Shown: positions 42,743-55,442 of the stretch, piece by piece | Position numbering within the stretch: position 1 is the stretch's first letter | Layout: the number at the start of each line of letters is the position of its first letter | Origin: CALDTK01 sp965215115 | GTDB lineage: Bacteria > Bacteroidota > Bacteroidia > Chitinophagales > Saprospiraceae | DNA length: 64,000 nt | Reading direction: 5' to 3' | Assembly (NCBI GenBank): GCA_965215115.1 | Contig: OZ244050.1 | Span: forward strand, 4,960,001-5,024,000 | Made by a program: the position numbers and the translations under genes | Notes under the pieces: model-generated | Seen by the model: only the letters and a program-made list of their open reading frames with translations | Told to the model about the DNA's origin: nothing | Databases searched by the model: none

Positions 42743-43810
42743 ATGCCTAAACCCACTACGTCCATCGAGCTCCTCGCCCCCGGGTGCACCGCCGAGGAGG
42801 TCTTTTGTTCGAGTTCGTTGAACGATTGGAATACCAAAACCGGGGTAGCGCGCCTGCGCCGCAAATCCCCCGGTCTCTACGGCGCGAGGGTGCCCTGGGC
42901 CGGCGAGTGCGTGCAGTACAAGTACCACCTCGGCTCCTGGGAAACCGAGGAGGTCAACGAGTGGGGCAACCGCCGCGCCAATCGCCACTACGCGGGCGAG
43001 GGTAAGGTGTACGATACCGTCCCGGCCTTCCTGGACGACAACCGCAACTACGACGAGGCCTTCCTCCCGCGCATCGAGCCGCTGCCTTACAACCTGCCGC
43101 TGCCCAGCGCGTTCGCCACGCGTCGCATCGCCGCGCTGCTGCCGTACGACTACGACCGCTGCCAGCGCTCGTACCCCGTCATCTACCTGCAGGACGGGCA
43201 GAACCTCTTCGACGAGTACGCGCCGTTCGGCAACTGGGAACTCGACAAGCGCATGGCCTGGCTCGCGGAGCGCGGCTGCGGGGAATTCATCGTCGTGGCG
43301 ATCGACCACGCCGCCGAGAAGCGTATCCAGGAGTACGCGCCCGGCCACAAGACCCGCATCGCGCCCGGGCAAGCCGATGCCTACGGCGCCTTCCTCGTCG
43401 ATCACCTCAAGCCCCTCATCGACCGCACCTACCGCACCCGCGCCGAGCGTGAGTCGACGGCCATCGGGGGCTCGAGCCTCGGGGCGCTCGCCAGTCTGCT
43501 GGTCGCGATGGCGTATCCGCAGGTTTTCGCGAAAGCGATGCTCCTCAGCCCCAGCATCTGGGTCGACCCGGGGCTCCCGAAGGCCTGGCCGGACCACTCC
43601 CACGGCGAGACGAGCATCTTCCTGTACGGCGGGATGCAGGAGTCGAAGGGGAGCGCGGCCACCTTCAGCGGGCTCTACCGGGATTTACAGGCCATACACC
43701 ACCCGAAGCGCCGCGTCTACGTCCACGGGCACTTCGAGCCGCTCGGGCTCCACAACGAAAGCGCCTGGGGGGCGGTCTTCCCCCTGGCGATGACGACGCT
43801 GTTTCGGTAG
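42743..43810 (+). CDS. Esterase D-type alpha/beta hydrolase with N-terminal glycogen-binding-like domain
   Basis: 355 residues from the ATG at 42743. Residues 5-95 resemble an AMPK/CBM48-like beta sandwich (CSSSLNDWNTKTG ... YKYHLGSWETEE). The rest is a putative esterase: VIYLQDGQNLFDEY, FIVVAIDHA, nucleophile Ser in AIGGSSLGALASL, HGHFEPLGLHNESAW with the His. Cytoplasmic (no signal). Substrate unknown; a sugar ester is plausible. A minihairpin copy with CGC/GCG stem encodes VFAKAM. Confidence 0.82.
   Translation: MPKPTTSIELLAPGCTAEEVFCSSSLNDWNTKTGVARLRRKSPGLYGARVPWAGECVQYKYHLGSWETEEVNEWGNRRANRHYAGEGKVYDTVPAFLDDNRNYDEAFLPRIEPLPYNLPLPSAFATRRIAALLPYDYDRCQRSYPVIYLQDGQNLFDEYAPFGNWELDKRMAWLAERGCGEFIVVAIDHAAEKRIQEYAPGHKTRIAPGQADAYGAFLVDHLKPLIDRTYRTRAERESTAIGGSSLGALASLLVAMAYPQVFAKAMLLSPSIWVDPGLPKAWPDHSHGETSIFLYGGMQESKGSAATFSGLYRDLQAIHHPKRRVYVHGHFEPLGLHNESAWGAVFPLAMTTLFR
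43524..43537 (+). repeat. TTTT-minihairpin repeat, copy 31
   Basis: Compensated stem CGC/GCG, loop GAAA. In the esterase gene, sense. Confidence 0.8.
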
Positions 43811-43834
43811 TGACGCATCTTCAATACAACCAAT

Positions 43835-45244
43835 ATGCAAGTACAACTCAGCAAGGCAGGTGCCCCCGGCCGTGGGCAGCGGATTAGCCTCATCACCAAG
43901 GCGCGAGTCGAGGCGGATTTTGCCAATGACCTGGGGGCGGCTTCCGCCAAAACCGTCGGTAGTCTCGCTCCCGATCCCGGCGATCCTAAGCGTCTACTGC
44001 TGGGCATCGGCGACGGGGGCGTCCGTGACTGCGCCCTGAGCGGTCGCAAACTCGTAGCGGGTCTGCGCGACACCCCCCAGGACCTCGTCATCGAAACCGG
44101 CGAGCTCGGCGAGGAGGGGCTCAAGGCCTTCGTGCGCGGGCTGTACATCGGCACGCACCAAACCGACCTCTGGAAGGGGGAGCGGCCGGCGGCCCCGCTG
44201 CCGGATACGACCATCTCCGTACTCACGCCACGCCCGGAGGATGCGCAGGCCAGCCTCGAGGAGGCCGCGGCGCTGGCGGCCGGACAGCTCGCCGCCATGC
44301 ACCTGGTCGATCGCCCGGCCAACGCCAAGCGCCCGATGGACGTGGCGAGCTACATCACGGAACTGGCCGCCGAACATGGTTTCGACGCGGAGGTCGTCGA
44401 GGCGGAGGCGCTCGAGATCCAGGGCTTCGGTGGCATCCTGGCGGTCGGGCGCGCGAGTGACCACCCGCCGTGCCTCGTCAGGCTGAACTACGTGGGAGAG
44501 GATAGCAAGTACCACCTCGGGCTCGTCGGCAAGGGCGTCACCTTCGACACCGGGGGCATCAGCATCAAGGCCGGCAAAAACATGGCTTTCATGAAGAGCG
44601 ACATCGGCGGGGCCGCGGCCGTGCTCGGGACCTTTGTCGCCGCGGCGAAGTTGCGGCTGCCGGTGACGCTCACGGGCTTGATCCCCCTCGCGGAGAACGT
44701 CATCTCCGGCAATGCCTACCTGCCGAGCGACGTGATCCGCAACTACGGCGGGAAGACCATCGAGATCACCAACACCGACGCCGAGGGCCGGATGCTGCTC
44801 GCGGACGCGCTGGCGTACCTGCCCGAGATCGCGACGCCCGACTTCACGATGGACGTCGCGACCCTCACCGGGAGCGCCGTGCAGACCTTTGGCTACGAGT
44901 GCTCGGCGGTCTTTACGAATAGCGACGAGGCCTTCGCGCAGGTATCCGCCGCCGGGGACGCCGTCGGGGAGCGCGTGTGGCGCCTGCCGCTCTGGGAGGA
45001 GTACGAACCGGAGCTCAAGTCCGACGTGGCCGACATCAAGCACTACCACGACCTCCCGATCGCCGGGGCCATCAACGCGGCCAAGTTCCTCGAGTATTTT
45101 GCTGCCGACAAAACCCGCTGGATGCACCTCGACATCGCCGGGGTCGCGTTTGCGGCTTCGGGCTTCACGAAAGACCGCGCGGCCACGGGCTACGGCGTGG
45201 CCCTACTCACTCGCTACCTCCAAACCGTCAGTCATGTCGCATAA
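43835..45244 (+). CDS. pepA: Leucyl aminopeptidase (M17)
   Basis: 469 residues. Zinc-dependent cytosolic aminopeptidase. Metal-site motifs: GVTFDTGGISIKAGKNMAFMKSDIGGAAAVLG (about 230-260) and the diagnostic NTDAEGRMLLADAL (about 310-323). A minihairpin copy encodes AASAKT in the N-terminal domain. Its end overlaps the start of the ATP-grasp gene. Confidence 0.93.
   Translation: MQVQLSKAGAPGRGQRISLITKARVEADFANDLGAASAKTVGSLAPDPGDPKRLLLGIGDGGVRDCALSGRKLVAGLRDTPQDLVIETGELGEEGLKAFVRGLYIGTHQTDLWKGERPAAPLPDTTISVLTPRPEDAQASLEEAAALAAGQLAAMHLVDRPANAKRPMDVASYITELAAEHGFDAEVVEAEALEIQGFGGILAVGRASDHPPCLVRLNYVGEDSKYHLGLVGKGVTFDTGGISIKAGKNMAFMKSDIGGAAAVLGTFVAAAKLRLPVTLTGLIPLAENVISGNAYLPSDVIRNYGGKTIEITNTDAEGRMLLADALAYLPEIATPDFTMDVATLTGSAVQTFGYECSAVFTNSDEAFAQVSAAGDAVGERVWRLPLWEEYEPELKSDVADIKHYHDLPIAGAINAAKFLEYFAADKTRWMHLDIAGVAFAASGFTKDRAATGYGVALLTRYLQTVSHVA
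43939..43952 (-). repeat. TTTT-minihairpin repeat, copy 32
   Basis: Stem GGC/GCC, loop GGAA. In pepA, antisense. Confidence 0.85.
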
Positions 45245-46406
45245 CTTCCTGTGTATCGCCGAAGAGCTGAAGGGGACGACCTTTTTGCGGACCCTCAAGG
45301 AGGCCGGGTGCAAGGTCTTCCTCGTCACGCGCGAGAAGTCGCAGCACAAGCCCTGGCCGATGGAGTACATCGACGAGCTCTTCGTGCAGCCGAACTCGCG
45401 CGACAAGCCGCACGACCGCCAGACGATGATCGCGGGCACGGCCTGGCTCATGCAGGAGCACGGCATCGACCGCGTGGTGGCGCTGGACGATTTCGACGTA
45501 GAGGACGCGGCACTGATCCGGGAGGAGTTCCGCATCCCGGGCATGGGCCAGACCACGGCGCGGCACTTTCGCGACAAGCTGGCGATGCGGATGGTGGCCA
45601 AGGAGCACGGCATCCCCTCGCCCGCCTTCAGTGCGATGTTCAGGCGCCAGCAAGTGGAGGCCTTCTGCAACGCAACGCCCGGGCCGTACGTCATCAAGCC
45701 CCGCAGCGAGGCCTCGGCGCTCGGGATACGCAAGGTGGCAGGTGTCGCGGAGGCGCTCGAGGTGTACGACGAGTTGGGCGAACAGGCCTACCGCTACCTG
45801 ATCGAGGTGTTTGCGCCCGGCCAGGTCTTCCACGTCGACGCGTTGATCCGCGAGCACAAGATGCAGTTCGTGCGCGCGAGTGGCTACGTCGACCCGCCGT
45901 TGAGCATCGTCCAGGGCGGGGGCACGTTCCAGACGCGGACGCTGGACAAGGACTCGGCGGACAGTAAGGAGTTGGCGGAGTTGACGGCCAGCGTGATGAA
46001 GGCCTTCGGGTTGCGTTTTAGCGCAAGCCACACGGAGTGGATCCGGGATGCGGAAGGTAGGTTCCTCTTCCTCGAGACCTCGAGTCGCGTGGGCGGTGCG
46101 CACATCGGCGAGATGGTGCAGCACGCCACGGGCGTCGATCTGTGGGCGGAGTGGGCGAAGCTCGAACTTGCCGAACTGACCGGCCAGACGTACGCGGCGC
46201 CGCGGGACAACGGGCGTTTTGCCGCCATTACGATTCGTACGGTCGGCGTGGAGTGGCCGCAGTTTCAGGATGTCGAGCTCGGTGTCGACGTGCAGCACGT
46301 GCCTAAGCGCTACCACGCGGCGGCGGTGTACAGCTCGGACGTTTTGACGAAAGTCGAAGCAGCGCAGACCAAGTTGTACCAGGAGCTGCGACAGCGATTT
46401 GGCTAG
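45234..46406 (+). CDS. ATP-grasp domain ligase
   Basis: 390 residues, start at the ATG overlapping the last 11 bases of pepA, so cotranslated. Shape of a carbamoyl-phosphate-synthase-like ATP-grasp enzyme: N-terminal pre-ATP-grasp domain (FLVTREKSQHKPWPMEYIDELFV), ATP-grasp core (MRMVAKEHGIPSPAF, YVIKPRSEASALGIRKV, FHVDALIREHKM, FLFLETSSRVGGAHIGEMVQ). Product unknown. With a peptidase before it, a dipeptide or amino-acid ligase role is possible but is inference. Confidence 0.8.
   Translation: MSHNFLCIAEELKGTTFLRTLKEAGCKVFLVTREKSQHKPWPMEYIDELFVQPNSRDKPHDRQTMIAGTAWLMQEHGIDRVVALDDFDVEDAALIREEFRIPGMGQTTARHFRDKLAMRMVAKEHGIPSPAFSAMFRRQQVEAFCNATPGPYVIKPRSEASALGIRKVAGVAEALEVYDELGEQAYRYLIEVFAPGQVFHVDALIREHKMQFVRASGYVDPPLSIVQGGGTFQTRTLDKDSADSKELAELTASVMKAFGLRFSASHTEWIRDAEGRFLFLETSSRVGGAHIGEMVQHATGVDLWAEWAKLELAELTGQTYAAPRDNGRFAAITIRTVGVEWPQFQDVELGVDVQHVPKRYHAAAVYSSDVLTKVEAAQTKLYQELRQRFG
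46016..46029 (+). repeat. TTTT-minihairpin repeat, copy 33 (weak)
   Basis: Stem AGC/GCC (outer mismatch), loop GCAA. In the ATP-grasp gene, sense. Confidence 0.55.
46342..46355 (+). repeat. TTTT-minihairpin repeat, copy 34
   Basis: Compensated stem GAC/GTC, loop GAAA. In the ATP-grasp gene, sense. Confidence 0.85.
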
Positions 46407-46408
46407 GG

Positions 46409-46422
46409 GGCTTTCGCCAAAA
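46409..46422 (-). repeat. TTTT-minihairpin repeat, copy 35
   Basis: Consensus. Just after the ATP-grasp stop codon, between convergent genes. Confidence 0.9.
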
Positions 46423-46446
46423 CCTATGGGCTGTCTTGCCGGGTGG

Positions 46447-46947
46447 CTAACCCCGTGCTACGTCGCTGCGCTTGCGCGAGAACTCGGCGCGGGTCTGGCG
46501 CTTGACCTGCTTCCAGAGGCGAATGATCAGCGTGATGGGCAGCAGTACGGCGGCGATGAAGGTCCCGGCGCACGCGAAGACGGTCATGTCGCGCAGGTAG
46601 GTCCCCCAGGGGATGACTTCCTCGCCGCTGGCGTGGGCGAACATGGCGTCTAGTCCTTCGGCGTCGACGAGGTTTTGGACGTTGTTGAGCGTGAGGGCGG
46701 CGTACAGGAGGATCGGGACGCAGAGGATCGTCAGGACGCCCTTCATGTAGCGCGGCTGGAGCCAGAACACTCGTTGGGAAAACAGCAGGATGCGTCCGAG
46801 GGTAACGAGGGCGAAGACGTTGAGCGCGATGTCGAGGGCGTAGGCGTACGGGCCGAACTTCGCGTAGGGTGGGATGCAGAGGGCGGCGGCGATGGCGATG
46901 GCGAGGCCGATCCAGAGGAGCTCGAGGTACAGGGCTTGAGCTTTCAA
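46447..46947 (-). CDS. Hypothetical membrane protein with four hydrophobic segments
   Basis: 166 residues, TTG start 19 bases downstream of a TACCTTCC box. Four hydrophobic segments (about 8-28, 36-60, 68-90, 115-145) and a basic C-terminus (WKQVKRQTRAEFSRKR). No family recognised. Confidence 0.6.
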   Translation of the reverse strand: MKAQALYLELLWIGLAIAIAAALCIPPYAKFGPYAYALDIALNVFALVTLGRILLFSQRVFWLQPRYMKGVLTILCVPILLYAALTLNNVQNLVDAEGLDAMFAHASGEEVIPWGTYLRDMTVFACAGTFIAAVLLPITLIIRLWKQVKRQTRAEFSRKRSDVARG

Positions 46948-46966
46948 AGGCGGGAGGTTGCGAGTG

Positions 46967-46974
46967 GGAAGGTA
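46967..46974 (-). promoter_or_regulatory. Candidate -7 box (TACCTTCC)
   Basis: 19 bases before the TTG start at 46947. Confidence 0.35.
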
Positions 46975-46992
46975 ACGCCTTGAACGACGAAA

Positions 46993-47023
46993 GGGCCGCC
47001 CGGCGCTTAACGCTGGACGACCC
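46993..47023 (-). terminator. Terminator hairpin of the rRNA operon
   Basis: A 13-pair stem with two mismatches and a 5-base loop, just after the 5S gene, followed on the minus strand by TTTCGTCG. Weak T tract. Confidence 0.5.
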
Positions 47024-47039
47024 TCCCGGTCTTACGAAG

Positions 47040-47149
<110 letters not shown>

Positions 47150-47335
47150 TAAATCTGTGGACCTCGTACTGACCCATTAAGGGTCAATACCGGTGCGAGA
47201 CATTTCTCGCTGGTCCTGTATTGCGGCACAACCTCGGACAAGGTCGTTTGACAAGGATATTGGAAGAAGTGCCGAGCGTTAGCTGCGGCGAATCGATTTT
47301 GTAATGACGGTAAACGTGATTGCAAATTAAATTAA

Positions 47336-50350
<3,015 letters not shown>

Positions 50351-50556
50351 TCGACACCTATACCCACCTCACGGCGGTACGGGTGCTTCACTACTCACGT
50401 TCAAAGTCGCTCGTCTGGCCTCGCGGCCAGTAAGCTTACATTATCGATTAGCGTAGACCCGGCCACTGGTGCCGGGCGTTCCGCTCTCTTCTTCCTCCAT
50501 CCTTGTCAAAGAACTTGTTCTAGACTTGCGTCCGGGAATGAATCCTCGGCTGCGCC

Positions 50557-50633
50557 TGGTAGTCCCGAGCAGATTTGAACTGCTGACCTCTACATTATCA
50601 GTGTAGCGCTCTAACCAACTGAGCTACGGGACT
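50557..50633 (-). tRNA. tRNA-Ile (GAT anticodon)
   Basis: 77 bases. Acceptor AGTCCCG pairs with CGGGACT, encoded ACCA end, D arm AGCTCAGTTGGTTAGAGC, anticodon arm CTACA-CTGATAA-TGTAG, T arm with GTTCAAATC. In the 16S-23S spacer, nearer 23S. Confidence 0.96.
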
Positions 50634-50759
50634 GTGATGTCAACGCGCACGTGGTGGTGCTAATCTGATGATGTAGCGCTCCGCCTCCGCGTAGGAGGCC
50701 ATCCGCTGAGCTTCAGGACCGGGGCCGACTCGCGTCGGCCTTCGTAATCGTCGAGTTCC

Positions 50760-50773
50760 GACTTTCGTCAAAA
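50760..50773 (-). repeat. TTTT-minihairpin repeat, copy 36
   Basis: Compensated stem GAC/GTC, loop GAAA. In the rRNA spacer between tRNA-Ala and tRNA-Ile. Confidence 0.85.
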
Positions 50774-50802
50774 CGGAAGCACTGCGCGTTCGCAGTCCTC
50801 GG

Positions 50803-50879
50803 TGGTGGAGAATATCGGAGTCGAACCGATGACCTCCTGCGTGCAAAGCAGGCGCTCTAGCCAGCTGAGCTAATCCCCC
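50803..50879 (-). tRNA. tRNA-Ala (TGC anticodon)
   Basis: 77 bases. Acceptor GGGGGAT with ATTCTCC, encoded ACCA end, anticodon arm CCTGC-TTTGCAC-GCAGG, T loop TTCGACT. It comes before tRNA-Ile in transcription order, the reverse of the usual Ile-Ala order. Confidence 0.96.
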
Positions 50880-51068
50880 GTAAAGCCGACCGCGGTAGAC
50901 GTGGTCGGGTGCCTGTCGATGTAGATCGCCGCCGCGGCCTAGGACACGTAGGAAGGAAGATGAGAAGGATCGCGAAAAGCGAGACCGGAGGCGGTCCGCT
51001 GATCGGTGATCGTACGGTTGTGCGATGGATCGCGGCGTCTAAACTAGACACCGGATCTGGTTGCTTTA

Positions 51069-52602
<1,534 letters not shown>

Positions 52603-52740
52603 CTCGAAAGCTGTACTCTCGACCGACGTGAGCGTCCCAGCCTCTAATCAAACTTCTCGCTCGACCCCCGCACGACTTCACAGCCGGCCGAGGTCGCCTT
52701 ACTCATCTTCCTCCCTAGTGTCAAAGAACCTACGCGATCG

Positions 52741-52757
52741 GTCACCTCCGAGGTGAC
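52741..52757 (-). promoter_or_regulatory. Inverted repeat in the rRNA leader
   Basis: GTCACCTC-C-GAGGTGAC, a perfect 8-bp inverted repeat about 36 bases after the proximal promoter box. Could be a leader hairpin or a protein-binding site. Confidence 0.4.
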
Positions 52758-52792
52758 CGCGGCTCGCTATCCAGCCTCTTTCGGCGGGGTGG

Positions 52793-52800
52793 CAAAGATA
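52793..52800 (-). promoter_or_regulatory. rRNA promoter P2, -7 box (TATCTTTG)
   Basis: Perfect TAnnTTTG match about 190 bases before mature 16S. No clear TTG -33 element. Confidence 0.6.
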
Positions 52801-52885
52801 GGCACGCCGTCCATTTCTCCCAGTATTCTAGTAGAAATTTTTCCGTCGCTCGTTCGCTCCGGCGGCTGCTTTTCGTAAGCGGCTG

Positions 52886-52893
52886 CAAATGTA
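52886..52893 (-). promoter_or_regulatory. rRNA promoter P1, -7 box (TACATTTG)
   Basis: Perfect TAnnTTTG match, with TTG 21 bases upstream as a -33 element. Lies in the gap after crtB. Confidence 0.6.
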
Positions 52894-52937
52894 GGCCGCC
52901 CCACGCCACTCCTGCAAGCCTCGGGTCCGAAAAAAAC

Positions 52938-53780
52938 TCAAAGGATATTCAAACGGTGCCGCACCGCGCTCCCGAGCATCAGCGAGACCTTGGCCCTGTT
53001 GGGCACGCGCACGCGCTCGCGGCGGATGCGCTCGATGTCGGCGCGCTGGATGCGGCGCAAGAGGTCCTCGAAGTACAGATACGCAATGTGTACCCCGAGG
53101 CGCGACGCCCGCGGCAGGGCCCTGATCCCGACCAGGGCCGCGGCGAAGTCGTCGGCGATCTCCTGCTCGATCGAGCGCTTCTGCTCGTGCGTGAAGGTCC
53201 CGAAGTCGACCCCCGGGAAGTACACCCGCCCGCGGTCGTGGAAGTCGCTCGAGATGTCGCGCAGGAAATTGACCTTCTGGAAGGCCGCCCCGAGCCGGCG
53301 CGCCGGGTCCTCGAGGCGCGCGTACTCCGCGGGGTCGGCGTAGGTGAACACCTTGAGGCACATCAGGCCCACCACCTCGGCGCTACCGTATATATACGTG
53401 TCGTACAGGGCGCGCTCGTAGGTGCGGTGCTCGATGTCGAGCTCCATGCTGTACAAAAAAGCGTCGATGAGGTCGGTCCCGATGCCGTACTTACGCACCG
53501 TCTCCTGGAAAGCCTGCAGGACCGGGTTCAGGCTGAGCCGCCGGTCGATCGCCCGGTAGGTCTGCTCCTTGAACTCCGCCAGCAGCTGCGCCTTGTCGTG
53601 ATCGTGGAAGGTGTCCACGATCTCGTCGGCGAACCTCACGAAGCCGTAGATCGCGTAGATCGGGTCGCGCAGCGCCGCGTCGAAGAGCCGGATCCCCATC
53701 GAGAAGCTCGTGCTGTAGCGCCGCGTGATGTGTTGAGCGCACTCCAGACAGACCTCACTATACAGCTGCTGCGGGTTCAT
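52938..53780 (-). CDS. crtB: Phytoene synthase
   Basis: 280 residues. Condenses two geranylgeranyl diphosphates to phytoene. Asp-rich motifs DEIVDTFHD (about 70) and FLRDISSDFHDRGRVYFP (about 195) bind the Mg-diphosphates. Starts inside the end of crtI (23-base overlap), so the two form one transcript. Confidence 0.94.
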   Translation of the reverse strand: MNPQQLYSEVCLECAQHITRRYSTSFSMGIRLFDAALRDPIYAIYGFVRFADEIVDTFHDHDKAQLLAEFKEQTYRAIDRRLSLNPVLQAFQETVRKYGIGTDLIDAFLYSMELDIEHRTYERALYDTYIYGSAEVVGLMCLKVFTYADPAEYARLEDPARRLGAAFQKVNFLRDISSDFHDRGRVYFPGVDFGTFTHEQKRSIEQEIADDFAAALVGIRALPRASRLGVHIAYLYFEDLLRRIQRADIERIRRERVRVPNRAKVSLMLGSAVRHRLNIL

Positions 53781-55296
53781 CTACGGTCGGTTTTGACGAA
53801 AGTCGAATGTCAACGGCCCCGAAGGCCTTGAGGATCTCACGCGCGACGACCCTCCCGCTGATGATCGACGGCGGGACACCGGGGCCGGGCGTGGTGAGTT
53901 GGCCGGCGTAATAAAGGCCTGCAACTTTGGTAGATCTCATTTTGGGCTTGAGGAAGGCCGTCTGGCCGAGCGTGTTGGCCAGACCGTAGGCATTGCCCTT
54001 GAAGGCGCTGTAGTCGGCGATGAAGTCTGCCTCGGCGAAGGTGCGCTTGTAGATGATCACGTCGCGGACCCTGACCCCGGAGATGCGCTCCATGCGGTCC
54101 ATGACGAGGTCGAAGTAGCGTTGCCGCAAAACCTCATCGTCGCCTCCGAGCCCGGGCGCCGTCGGGATCAGGACGAATAGGTTCTCGCAGCCGGCGGGCG
54201 CCACGCCTGGGTCCGTCACGCTCGGCGCGCAGACGTAGAACAGCGGATCGGTCGGCCACTGCGGCGTGGTGTAGATCTCCTCGGCGTGCCGGTCGAACGG
54301 TCGGTCGAAGTACAGCGTGTGGTGCTTGAGGCCGGGCAGCTTTTCACTGAGACCTATATAATAGAGGAGACTCGACGGTGCCAGCTGGCGGCGCTCCCAG
54401 TAGTCGCGCGAGTACTGCCGGTCCTCGGGCGCGAGCAGGTGCTGCTCGACGTGATGATAATCGGCCGCGCCCACGACGGCATCGCAGGCCATGAAGCCGG
54501 TCGCGGTCTCGACGCCGGTCACCCTCCCGTCCGCGGTGACGATCCGGCTTACGGTCTGGTTGTACAAGACTTTTGCCCCCTGGTCTTTCGCCACCCGGAC
54601 CATCGCCTGTACCAGACTCTGCATCCCGCCCATCGGGTACCAGGTCCCGAGCACGAGGTCGGCGTAGTTCATCAGCGAGTAGAGCGCGGGCGTATTGGCG
54701 GGCGTCGCGCCGAGGAAGAGCACCGGGAACTTCAGGATCTGCCGCAGGCGCCGGTCCTTGAACTGCCGCTCGACGTAGCGCTCCATGTCGGTGAGCATGT
54801 GGAGTTTGAGGGCTGCCGCCAAAACTCGCGCGTCGGCGAACTCGAGCAGATTGTGGCTCGGCTTCTCGACGAACTCCGACATGCCGACCTCGTACTTGTA
54901 CTCGGCTTCCGCCAAAAACTTCGCGAGGCGGCGCGCACTGCCGGGCTCCATGCGATCACAGAGGGCGTAGAGCTGCTCGAGCTGGGCGGGCACATCGACC
55001 GCGTTGCCGTCCCCGAACACCACGCGGTAGCTCGGGTCGAGTCGCCTGAGCTCGTACTGCTCCGCGACGCTCGTGCCGAAGTCCTGAAAAAAGCGCTCGA
55101 ATACGTCCGGCATCCAGTACCACGAAGGCCCCATGTCGAAAGTGAAGCCCTCCGCCTCGAAGCTACGCGCGCGACCGCCGGCCTGCCCGTGTCGCTCCAG
55201 GAGCGTGACCCTGGCCCCGCCCCTCGCGAGGTAGGCCGCCGCCGAGAGCCCGGCGAAGCCTGCCCCGATGACGATTACGTGTTTGTGGTCTGCCAT
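53758..55296 (-). CDS. crtI: Phytoene desaturase
   Basis: 512 residues. FAD-dependent desaturase making lycopene-type carotenoids. N-terminal FAD motif VIVIGAGFAGLSAAAYLARGG, GGRARSFEAEGFTFDMGPSWYW, and the C-terminal LYYAGQLTTPGPGVPPSIISGRVVA. First gene of crtI-crtB. Carries four minihairpin copies, one with a GCG/CGC stem and one with GAC/GTC. Confidence 0.94.
   Translation of the reverse strand: MADHKHVIVIGAGFAGLSAAAYLARGGARVTLLERHGQAGGRARSFEAEGFTFDMGPSWYWMPDVFERFFQDFGTSVAEQYELRRLDPSYRVVFGDGNAVDVPAQLEQLYALCDRMEPGSARRLAKFLAEAEYKYEVGMSEFVEKPSHNLLEFADARVLAAALKLHMLTDMERYVERQFKDRRLRQILKFPVLFLGATPANTPALYSLMNYADLVLGTWYPMGGMQSLVQAMVRVAKDQGAKVLYNQTVSRIVTADGRVTGVETATGFMACDAVVGAADYHHVEQHLLAPEDRQYSRDYWERRQLAPSSLLYYIGLSEKLPGLKHHTLYFDRPFDRHAEEIYTTPQWPTDPLFYVCAPSVTDPGVAPAGCENLFVLIPTAPGLGGDDEVLRQRYFDLVMDRMERISGVRVRDVIIYKRTFAEADFIADYSAFKGNAYGLANTLGQTAFLKPKMRSTKVAGLYYAGQLTTPGPGVPPSIISGRVVAREILKAFGAVDIRLSSKPTVDEPAAAV
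53791..53804 (+). repeat. TTTT-minihairpin repeat, copy 37
   Basis: Compensated stem GAC/GTC, loop GAAA. In the crtI end, 11 bases upstream of the crtB start, antisense. Confidence 0.85.
54118..54131 (-). repeat. TTTT-minihairpin repeat, copy 38
   Basis: Compensated stem GCG/CGC, loop GCAA. In crtI, sense. Confidence 0.75.
54811..54824 (-). repeat. TTTT-minihairpin repeat, copy 39
   Basis: Stem GGC/GCC, loop GGCA. In crtI, sense. Confidence 0.8.
54904..54917 (-). repeat. TTTT-minihairpin repeat, copy 40
   Basis: Stem GGC/GCC, loop GGAA. In crtI, sense. Confidence 0.85.
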
Positions 55297-55442
55297 GGGT
55301 TTCTTTAGTCCGGGGCCGGGGCGGGTTGTCGTCCCGCTTACTAAAGCATCTGGGGTTTATTCGGTTGAGGGGTGGGGGAAACGAGATCTGTCACGAAGGT
55401 CCTGGCTCTGAAGCATCGGCCTACTTCGGTTTACGCGCTCCA

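Larger units (their letters stand above)
52603..52937 (-). other. rRNA operon promoter and leader region
   Basis: 335 bases without a gene. Holds two TAnnTTTG boxes (52886-52893, 52793-52800), a short inverted repeat (52741-52757) in the predicted leader, and a T7 run directly after the crtB stop. No protein-coding frame is supported. Confidence 0.7.

Noticed and set aside
45097..45113. TTTTGCTGCCGACAAAA in pepA as a minihairpin copy
   Set aside because: T4 and A4 runs are present, but the stem would pair at only one position; it encodes the ordinary pepA sequence FAADKTRW.
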